64,000 bases of DNA, taken from NCBI RefSeq assembly GCF_949628265.1, contig NC_088790.1, forward strand, positions 8,746,545 through 8,810,544, read 5' to 3'. The notes beneath the pieces were generated by a model, which was not told where the DNA came from, made no database searches, and worked only from the letters and a program-made list of their open reading frames with translations. Position numbers and translations under genes: made by a program. Positions 14,701-24,300 of this stretch are shown piece by piece (within the stretch, counting starts at the first letter, position 1; each line of letters opens with the position of its first letter). The DNA comes from Cloeon dipterum (Eukaryota > Arthropoda > Insecta > Ephemeroptera > Baetidae).

Positions 14701-16670
14701 AATAAAATTGGCTCTGTGCGGGCTCCGCTGATCACTTCTGTGGCTCTGTTTACCATATCGAGCGTAACGTATTCGCTACTCGAGCTCTTCCCTAGCAGCA
14801 CAGTCAAGTACTGGATGCTAGCAACCAGGTTTTTTGTTGGCGCCAGTTCTGGTTCGTTAAATCTTGCCTGTAGAGACTTAACCCTTATTCATATTTTTGC
14901 AGCTAACATTGCCGTAATTCGATCCTACTTATCTTCGGCCACAACGGTCAGAGAGCGAACTGGGGCGGTCAGCATGATGTCGCTGGCCCAAGTTTTGGGA
15001 TTTATTTGCGGTCCAGGTATTTTTTTCCTCTGCTCTGCTCAAGTTTGAAAATAACAACTTGATGCTTTTCGCAGCCATACAGACTGCTGTTGCTCCTTTA
15101 GGAGACGAGGGCATTGGCCTCTTTGGTGGCAAAATCCACCTCAACATGTACACTGCCACTGGCTGGGTCAACGTCTTGCTGGGCGCCATCAATTGCCTTT
15201 GCTTCATGCCCTTCTGCTTCACAGAGATGCCGATATCTGCCAAGGAGGCGCAGAGAAGGCAGGGAGCTGCGACAGGTTGCTAAAGAAATTCCTGAAGAGA
15301 TGAGGCTTAAATTATTTTTGTAAATTTTTGCAGCGGAGGAAACGTGGCTTGGCACAAAACCAGACTACATGGCGACATGGAGCTTGATTCTCGCATTTTT
15401 CATCCTCTCTTTCAACTTTGTCCTTCTTGAAACGTAATTAATAAGTTGGTTGAAAAAAGTGTGAGAATCTTAAAATTGTCTCTTTAGACTCGGGCAGCCT
15501 TTAGTCATGGATCAGTTTGCGTGGACCAAGGAGCAGGCCGTTATGAACATGGGTCTGCTCATGACTGCCGGAGCCGTGATCGCTCTAGTCACTTTTGCAG
15601 CGATCAAGCCGTTGACCAAAAAGTATTTCCGCTACTAAACTCTCAAGGTCGGTAGTAAAATAATTGTTTCTTCATCAGATTCGACGAGAGATGTCTGCTA
15701 CTGTGGGGCGGCTTCATGTTGATGGTGGTGGGTCGAATCAGCCACATTCCTTGGGGCGATGCGCCTCCAGTCATTAAAACAAAAGGTGCGGTCCAAACGT
15801 GGGCTTCCTTGTTTGCACACCATTTTAACTTAAATTTGTGTTTTACAGAAATGGTTATGAACCAGTTGAATTCGAACTTAACAGAGGTTGTCGGCTGTCC
15901 CGTCGACGAACAGCCGTGGTGTGCATTCACCCCAGCGATGACGATGACCCAACTACTTTTGGGTTACTTCCTCACCTCAATAGGCTATCCTATTGGAATT
16001 ACTGTGATACAAACGCTCTTTTCAAAAATCCTCGGACCGAGGCCCCAGGTAAAATATAATTTTTATTTACGAAACGCTATTTATTTATATTCATTCAGTA
16101 TAAAGAAAAACATCAAGTACCGCACAGTTAAAATTTTGATTAGGACGTAAAATAAAATTAATCACAAAGTTAGGCGTTACAGTTCCAAATTAGAAAATAG
16201 GAAAAATTCTTTGCAAGAAAAATCTGTTTTTTTCATGTTGCCATTCTGTTTTCTACAACTGGATCCAGTTAAAAAAGGAAAAATGTGAATTCTATTACCC
16301 TTAAATTGAAAAACAATTAACCCTAATCTGATCAAACCCCATTATTTGTCCTCAGGGTGTTTGGCAGGGATTGTTGACAGGTTCCGGGTGCTTGTCGCGG
16401 GTCTTGGGCCCAATTTTCTTGAGTTACGTGTACGTCAACCTAGGTGTTGTGTGGACGTTTTCGCTCACGACGGTCATGATGGCGGTGTGTTGCGTCTGGA
16501 TGGGACTTGTCTACAAAAGACTGACTCCCCCGCAGCTGACGAGCACCCCTGTTCCTCTAACGAGCGACGTTTCAAAGCTGCCAAGGACGATCGTCATTGG
16601 CAAGGCAAGCGGTGCCAGCCGGGCGAACACCAAAGACGGAAGTAATGAAGAGCGGCAGACGCTCCAGTGA
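11749..16670 (+). CDS. MFSD8: Major facilitator superfamily domain protein 8 (CLN7-like)
   Basis: This is a predicted 12-helix endolysosomal membrane protein. The human orthologue is mutated in neuronal ceroid lipofuscinosis 7. Exons: 11749-11774, 12983-13139, 14605-14851, 14903-15016, 15075-15275, 15334-15433, 15488-15622, 15679-15785, 15849-16048, 16356-16670. They total 1602 nt, 533 aa. Family landmarks are RTRWRSVR before TM1 (about 37-57), [41 protein letters not shown] and MGLVYKRL at the end of the last helix. A luminal NLT glycosylation sequon is at 372-374, as in the mammalian large luminal loop. YKRL at 482-485 fits a YxxPhi sorting signal. The short first exon has only nine residues and no acidic dileucine. 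An out-of-frame ATG lies at 11741. The start is less certain than the rest. The first two introns exceed 1.2 kb. Confidence 0.93.
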
Positions 16671-16873
16671 GAATAGAGACTCATATTATTTGTCGTGTGT
16701 CAATAGTCGGTGCCATGCAAATAACCATTTGTAACTGAAAGATTTTCTTTTGAAAATATTTTTAACAGCAAAATAAAACAAAAATCCTTTGCATATCAGA
16801 TCTATAATTCAAATTAGGAGCCAGAAAAAAATAAGCAAGTTGGCGCAATACGAATTTATTCATTGCGTTAACA
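16671..16873. terminator. Convergent 3' ends of MFSD8 and the secreted-protein gene
   Basis: MFSD8 has AATAAA at 16772-16777. The opposing gene has TTTATT at 16855-16860, an AATAAA on the minus strand 14 nt past its stop. Only about 200 bp separate the two stop codons, so the two transcripts may overlap at their ends. Confidence 0.6.
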
Positions 16874-17663
16874 TCAATAATTTCTCATAGGGTGGAGATG
16901 TTGCATTGGCTGGTGATAGGGGTGATAGGCCACGTTCACCGGATTCGGCGCTGGGGCTGGAAAGAGCTTTCATTTAGTTTAATTTAGTTTGCAGTCAAAG
17001 GATAACTTTACCGTAGGGATGAGGGTGGGATTGGCGCCCAAACGGTTGGATAAACGCGCTGGGGTAGGGCACCACGTCATAAACTGGCACTAGCTTGTAT
17101 CTGCACGAGAATTTAATATTTACGTGAGAGCCTTTTCAATAATCAAAGACAGTATTACTGATTGGTGCTGCTCATTTTGCCAAGCTCCGCAAGTTTGGCG
17201 CTTTCAACCATTCTTCTCAAGAGTTGTATTGATTCCGGAGCGGATTTTTCCTCACTTGATTCGCTGCTACTGGATTCGGATGACTTACCGTCGCATCCTT
17301 TGCAGCATATAATGCACTTATCGCATGGAGCTGCTCCCTGCTGCTCCTAAAAATGTTTCTCTTAAGTAATTTGCTTAATATTGAAAATTTTAATCCTGAT
17401 ATATATGAAGGCAAATTCAGCATAATGTAATACATACACATTTAAATTGATTGAAGCAAAAATATCAAAACTATACCGTGTCTTTCGGTGAAACTACCTT
17501 TCCAACAATAGTGGGTGGCTTGGAGGTTGTAGACTAAAGAAACAAAATTAATAGTAAACCAAAAATTGTAAGATAAAAAAAATACCATCTCAGCACACAT
17601 ACTCGATTTTACGAGAAACACAACGAGGAGCAATAGTGCGGCTCTCATTGTTAGCGCAGACAT
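16874..17663 (-). CDS. Small secreted acidic protein with a five-Cys cluster
   Basis: I do not recognise this family. Five exons (17663-17586, 17533-17477, 17346-17159, 17100-17012, 16956-16874) join in frame into 495 nt, 164 aa. Residues 1-24 are a clear signal peptide (MRAALLLLVVFLV core, cleavage near MCA). A compact cluster CDKCIICCKGC spans 53-63. A Ser/Glu tract (KSSESSSESSEE, about 65-76) follows and could be phosphorylated or bind metal. A short basic/helical part is followed by a His/Pro/Tyr-rich end (SHPHPYAPAPNP, VAYHPYHQP). The introns are about 50-130 bp. It is headed by a TATA box and lies head-to-tail behind a second secreted Cys-cluster gene. A cuticular, glandular or metal-binding role is possible but not shown. 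The phase match at all four junctions is the main support. Confidence 0.72.
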
Positions 17664-17715
17664 GACAGCAGCGTCGAAAGTCGAAACTATTAAGCAAATA
17701 AAACTCCGCATGCTG

Positions 17716-17723
17716 CTTTTATA
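17716..17723 (-). promoter_or_regulatory. TATA box of the 164-aa secreted-protein gene
   Basis: TATAAAAG is read on the minus strand 53 nt upstream of the start codon. That predicts transcription starting near 17690 and a 5' UTR of about 25 nt. Confidence 0.65.
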
Positions 17724-17912
17724 CGGTCGAATATCTGCACGTATTATCAATCAAACAAAGCAATAGGAAGTACTTTGTTTTGTCTTTAAGAAGGTCAGAA
17801 AAACATCGCATTTACATGCTTTTAAAATCAATTAACGTTTTATTTTTAATAAATATTGTGGAGCAGACATAAATTAATTGAGACTCCTTAATGTGGGCTA
17901 TAATCGAGACGG

Positions 17913-19460
17913 TCACACGCACCTGATAAACATAGAAATTCAGTGTTGTCCACATTGAAAAAGGGAGGAATACTCACCCGGCAGGAACCGCTGTGTTTCT
18001 TTTTGGTGTAGTGCATATGGATCCAATCGTGACTGGACCTTCGGATTCGTCCGGGCAGTCCACCTTGACCTTTCGGTAGCAGTTGCATTCCTTGTACACA
18101 TTATTGTCTGATTTGGTGTCGCACTTATCACGGCATTTGTCCTTTTTCCCCGGAATGACGACGATGGTCGTGTCGCCGCAATCCTCGGAGCTGCTACTGC
18201 TTTTGGGGGTGCACGGGCAGCAGTCGTTACCTAGAAGAGAAAATCAAAATTGTTATTTTTTTTCTACGATATCCTTGAGCTTATCGTGCTAGATCAAAAA
18301 CAGAGGAACCTTTGTTGCCGCAATTGCAATCCTCGCAGCAATCGCAACAATCACAACAATCGCAGCAGTCGCATTCGCATCTTCTGGACCGGACTCCGCG
18401 GCTGACGCGCGCGTAGGGGATGTCACTGGATGCAATCCGCGCCGCGACCTTGTCCTCAACCATCACCTTGTCCGATTTCATTTTGATGAACGAGTCAATG
18501 ATGCCATGGGCCACCTGCTTGGCGATCCGATCGTTCTGGCGCTCCTCCTCTGACGTTGAGACGCACATTTTCGTCACGATGCCCAGCATTTTGTCCCGAA
18601 TCATGTCCTGTAAATATTTCAAAAAAATTATTTGTCACATTCAAAGCAGTATGAATTTACTCTCGTGGCCTGGCAGTCGGGGTAGACCTCCTTGATGATG
18701 CCCTGCACGTCCGATGCGATCGGCTGCAATTCGCACTGGGTTAATATTTTTTAATTTAAGAACTGAATTTCAGTGCAGCGTACCTCAAGCGCTTTTTCCA
18801 GCTTGCAGACTGTAAGATGGCAATTACCCCCGTCTTCTGTTTTATTGTTGCTGTTGAGCTGCAATCATTACTTTTTTAATTTTGAAAAATGTGTTTGAAG
18901 CACCAATTAATTACGAAATGACTTCATTTTCGGTTTAACCAAGACAGAGTCTTGTCGGTCTTTCCCCTTTAATGAAACCTAGTATTTTGTAAAATAAATT
19001 ATTTTCGTGGCTTTTTTAAATAATTCTTAATAAATATGGAAGTTGCGCGAAATGGACTGAGCTTGAGGGTGGATCACTTTGAGTGAATTTTGACTGAAGA
19101 GCCATTTTGAAATAGCTTAGTTTTCTTAAAAATTCCCTGCGTATATATGTCATTTGATTTTATTAGATACAAATTTTTAAATAGGAACAATTGCTGGATA
19201 GTTTACAAAAAAAATGCAACAAATAAATGCCTTTTACAATAAAAATTTCTCTACTCCTTTCAGTGTCGATTCTTCTGTACAATAATTACCTTTAAATCGC
19301 TGTCTTCGACTTCTCTCGGGAGCAGCTGTTGGGATCAGACAGATAGTTGAATAAAAATGTAAATTTCTCAATTCCTCACCGGCAAGGCATCTCCTGAAGA
19401 CAACGGTGCCGCCGATGTGAGAGCAGCGGTGACGAGAGCACAGAACAGAATACGGGACAT
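17913..19460 (-). CDS. Secreted protein with a dense CCD cysteine array
   Basis: I do not recognise this family. Exons 19460-19380, 19325-19290, 18858-18784, 18723-18661, 18607-18310, 18230-17978 and 17922-17913 total 816 nt, 271 aa, with consistent phases. If the last donor (GTGAGTAT at 17977) is not used, translation stops at 17974 with 269 aa. Residues 1-18 form a signal peptide (MSRILFCALVTAALTSAA). A charged helical part has C52, C57, C81 and C100. Residues 162-181 then hold 12 cysteines in 20 residues, built on CDCCDCCDCC, as in metal-binding proteins. The last exon encodes more cysteines in pairs (DCCPC, KCRDKC, ECNC), a serine run and Lys-rich segments. The Cys array lies upstream of an 80-bp intron. 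A minus-strand AATAAA lies at 17839-17844. With the downstream neighbour it forms a two-gene cluster of secreted Cys-cluster proteins. Confidence 0.72.
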
Positions 19461-19499
19461 TGTTGGTCTCGACTGTGGCCATCATGGCGGTAGCTCATC

Positions 19500-19505
19500 C
19501 TTATA
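19500..19505 (-). promoter_or_regulatory. TATA box of the CCD-array secreted-protein gene
   Basis: TATAAG (within CATATAAGG) is read on the minus strand about 40 nt upstream of the ATG. Transcription would begin near 19472 at CACAGTCG, leaving a very short 5' UTR and placing the out-of-frame ATGs at about 19485 upstream of the start site. Confidence 0.6.
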
Positions 19506-21318
19506 TGTCACGCAGGATTTGTCTAAAAAGCAGTTTCCTAAACAGATATGATAAAATCTTGCTGCAATGTATAGTACAAGGACGCTTCCTTGTTATTGCT
19601 GTGTATGCATTCGGCGCATCTTCCCCGCCCAGCAGGTTGCATAATTTTGCTAATATGCGCTGAAATTCCTTTTTAAAAAATTGCGAGATTGATGATAAAA
19701 GCACACGATGGATCGACTAACCTTGGTATTTGCTCTTTTGAGTTTATTTGCGAATCATGCAATAATTGAGAACGCTTGAAAATGTTTCTAACTTTGTTAT
19801 GTTTGACAAACAAAAAAAACCTAACTCAACAGCCTTCGTGATAATTAAATTTAATCCGAGTCAGCAACTCTTGTTGCAGAGGATTAGCAAGAAATGAAAA
19901 GCAGTTAGTTTTGAGTATATTTTTAGTTGATATATTGTGGAACGTTAGGCGATTTTGTTGTTTAATATTAAAATACAATATAGTGTCCGCATCATTGCAA
20001 TGTTTTTCATCATCATCATCATCATCATCTTGTGTTGTATATGGTGATTTATCATGTTTCCACGAGAGTAATAACCATTGCAAGTTTGATTCCTTTCATT
20101 TTTATTCGTTCATTTTCTTACAAAAGCACTTCCCCTAAAACGCGCTATAATTTCTGCCGATTCCGAATAATGCGCACGTCTCGCCAAGGAGAGTAAAAAC
20201 AGCATACAATTTATTGCACCTTGTAAACTTTGGCGTAATGAGCATTTTTTTAATATTTTTATTTCCTTTATATGGTAGCAAAATCAGCACAACGATTCAT
20301 CTTTTCGACGACAGAGGAAGAGATAGATAGCGAATGGGATCGATACACAGAGTAATGATGGCGCGGTAATATAATGTATTCCTTTTTCATCTCCTGGGTT
20401 TTTCTCATCGTATAAATTACGCGGGGAACTTATCGTACACAAACATTCGGGCCTCTTTCGATCCACAAGCAACAGCACTCCCTAGTGTGTGTATTTCTTT
20501 ATTAATTTAATGAATTAATCGTATAATATGACACAAGTTTGGCATGAATAAATTAATCAAGTTACCAACTAAGAATCACAATAATCGGGAATGACATTTT
20601 ACACACATATAATAGAAATTTTCGCGCACTCCGACCTACGGGCCGGCTCTTATCAAACATTTATACATTCAACTGTGTTTTAATTTAATATGTATAATGC
20701 CTCTCGTTATTCTCTTTTATGTACAAAGTTTACCATAGAGTCTTTCGAGCACAAAACAACAACAATGCGGGCCCTCTTTGCGCACACACAGCGATTCGTT
20801 GTAGTGGCAAATCATTCTCTGCGAACGGAAACTGCAGGGGCAAGGGCAGGAGGTGCGTCCGTGTCCTTTGGTGGAAAAAAGACGAGTACAGAGGGGAGGG
20901 GAAGCAGGTCGAAGCGAATGACTGGCTGAGATCATTGAACAGATTCAACGGGCCTTGCTCTCGGGCGTCCGCACGGAGCACACGAGTCGATCTCAGGTGC
21001 AAGCAATCCGAGATTCGATTGCATAACTGAGAGTTTAAGATTATATACTGGTACAAATCTTAACGTGACACGACGAGAGGAAAATCCGTATCAAAGTTAG
21101 GCGTTGGAACGAGGAACAACGCGTCATCAGTGAGGGTCCAAGGTACTAACCAGGGCATCATATGAAGGATCAAAAGTTACGGCTCTTTTGGCGGAAATCC
21201 AAAGCAAATTCAATTTATCTGATGACGAAGCCTTTCCGATTTTCCCCTTCCAACTGGTGGACACGAAAATGTCAGTTTTCCAAATAGTTTTCAGTACTTT
21301 CGCAGTTTGTGTGTGTTT
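19506..21318. other. Intergenic DNA and Shank 3' UTR
   Basis: Read on the minus strand, the part next to 21319 is the Shank 3' UTR. A TTTATT (minus-strand AATAAA) is present at about 20496. I searched this stretch for a SAM-domain exon and saw none. Apart from a CAT microsatellite, no other feature is supported. Confidence 0.5.
20008..20028. repeat. CAT trinucleotide microsatellite, seven units
   Basis: Seven perfect CAT units in AT-rich DNA. It produces a poly-Asp run in a minus-strand ORF that I do not treat as coding. Confidence 0.9.
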
Positions 21319-24300
21319 CTAGGGGGCCTTCTTGGGCAGGGTGCCGACGATGCGGACAGTCTTTTGCTGCTGCTGCTGTTGCTGCTGGATGCGGAGGGCT
21401 TCCTGCCGCTGCCGGTTGAGGTCCTCGAGGTGCCTGTGGCGCGCCATCTCCTCGAGCTGTCGCTGCCGGAGGTACTGCGCCTGCTGCTCGGGCGTCATGC
21501 GCTGCAGGGTCTGTCTGGTGGCGCCGCTCACCCGGATGGTCATCTTGTGCTGCTCGCCGAGGTCACTGAACTCGGGTGGAGGCGCTACTAGCACCGGCTC
21601 CTCAGGCGCCGGGTGCAAGTGGTAGAGGTGCGAGTGGTGCGGCCGGCCCCCGCCCGCCCCCGCACCGGTCCCCGGCTGGTGCGGCGATGGGTACGACGCG
21701 TGCATCACGCCCTGGTGCTGATGCTGGTGCGGTGGGTGCGTCCCCTGGTGAGGGTGGTAGTGGTGTGCGTGCGCTGCGGCCGCCGCAGCCGCTGCGCGGG
21801 CCCCATCAAACTCAGGCGGAGGAGGAACCACCTGCAACCAAAACAATAAAAATGATAGAATATACCACCAACTGATACACAAAAAGGAACTTGATATCGG
21901 TCTTTGCCTAGTCTCTAACTCGATTTTTCTTGATAGGATCTTAGGTTGTATGTGATACTGAATATTGTTTTTTTTTAATAAGTGGCCAATAAGCTTAAAC
22001 CTAGCTATAAATAAGTTAAATGTTGACGTTATTTATTTGAGTGTGACTTATATATGGTTAACAGAGTAGTAGGAGAGCCACCATTTGAAGTTGACATTCA
22101 AAATAGTCCTTAAATTCAATGTACAAGATATGAATAGGAATTTACTTACGCTGACCATGTTGAGCTGTTCAACGTGTCTCTGGATAAGCTGGAGACTCTC
22201 CTCAATGCTCCTCTCCATCTCAATGGGTCTGCCCATGGCGTCCACCTCGCGGCTTCGGCCGTGCCCGCGCATTGACGAAACTGGCTGTCTGTGGTTTGGC
22301 ATGATCAGCTTGGACGCCATGATCGGCACGTCACGCAACTGCATCTGCTGTAAATCATGATAAAACAGAGTCAATTAATTAATGGTGGTAAGATGTCTAT
22401 GGGGAACAATACTGATGAAATTTTATAGCTCATAACTTATAAAATGGCTCATATTCTCTGCGCTGATTTAAATGAAGGATAGCTATATCAGCGAAATTTT
22501 AAATAATAAAAAAATTCCACTATTCTTTAAAGAAATTCCAATAATAGCTCTCATCCAAATTAGTATCACTGAAGATAATAACATACAATTCATAAATTGT
22601 CCTTAATGTACATCTATTCACTTTTGTTTTTAACGAATTTTATTTTATAATTACTCTTTTTCAAAGATTTGAACTCACCCTGAGCTCCCTTTCTCGATCG
22701 ATCTCACGCTGGCGCTCGCGGTCGCGCTCCTCCTGAATCTTGTGGTCGAGGAAGGTGACAGTCTTGGTGGTCTTATGCGGCAGCGTGGCCGAGTTGATGC
22801 TGGTGTGGCGGATGGCTGGTGGTAGGCTGTGCTCGCTCTCGGCCTCACTCTCTTGAGGCGGAGGAAGTTGCACTAGTGACACGGCGTGCCGCGTCAGGGT
22901 GCCCGTGCCCGCCCGACGAGCGGTCCCGGCACCGTCCTCACTCTTCCTTCGCGGCTTGGACGACGTTGTCGTCGCTGCTGTAGTTGTCGCAGCGTCTGCA
23001 AAATTCATGGACATTAGAAAAAATATGCAATTTATAAATTCACCTCCCTACAAATGGTTCATAAAATAAATAAAAAATATATGCTTTGGTTTATTTTTCA
23101 ATATTTTATAAATTTTCAACTTGCCTGGCTCGTCTGTGTTCTCGCTGCCGTCAGGCTGCCAGGTGCGTTCTTCGAGGATGAGCTTTATGTCCTCCTTAGG
23201 CTGTTGGGGCTGCTGCTGTGGTGGCGGCAGCGGCATGGCTTTCTTCTCAGGCGGTGCCGGCATCTTTCCGTTGACGTTGAGCGCGAGGGCGGCCGGGCCC
23301 TTCTGCCCCGGCGCCCGCCCGCTGTTGATCACGCTCGAACTGCGTGTGAAGGCGGGTGCCCCCACCTGGATCCGCGTTGTGTGGATTGCCCTGAGGAATC
23401 GCACTCAGCGTTAGGGCATTGCACATGCTTATAATAAGGGTTAGTTGGTTCGTATGTCTTATACTGATGCGTGGCCGTCCTCGAGCAAAAAATCGGGCGA
23501 GAGAGAAAATGAGAGGTTAAAGCTGCTCTAAGTGCTACTTGTACACAAAAATTTAACTTCTAGTTTTTAGAGACTCAGGCCAATATTTCTTTTATATTTT
23601 TGTTTTAATTTTAGGGTCCTCTTAATTTCATTTTAAGCACAACGATATTTTCTAATTCAAGGCAGTTTATTTAGTTTTAGAAGAAAATACACGTAAAATC
23701 ATGCATCTCAGAGAAAAGAAAAATAGTTTGCCATGTAGCTCCGATTGACAAATTTCACTCTAGAAGGAGGCTGAAAAAAGCCAATCAGAGCGCTAAAAGA
23801 CTTCTATGTAGTTTAATAATCACTACTTAACTGCGTTAATTTGACGGATATAACCGAAGTGCTTAAATTGAAAGTTGTCTGGGCCCATTTTTCGATGAAA
23901 AGTATTAGAAGACAGAGGTTGCGGTTGGTTCCGCTCTTACCTGGCCTGCTGACTCTTGGAGGGGAGTGTGGAGGATTTGGAGTGAGTGAGCAGCTCGCCA
24001 GCCGCTAATATCTTGGGCTCGGGCTGCGTGTCCTGGTCGGAACTCACCCCTGATGATGAATTATCACCATCCTCCTGGGAGAAGTCATTGGGATAGGATT
24101 TCGAGCTCTTTAACTGAGTTTTTACCTGCAAAATGTGAACGCAACGAATGTTAGTTTAATATCGATACTTGCTCGACACGACACGCAAACACATCCAATT
24201 TTAGACAATGTTGCTCGGGGGGTACGACAGCTAGAGAAGAGAGAGCAGTGAAGTGTGCAAGCAAAGACGAAATGAATCGCAAGCCGTTATCAGCTCCTGC

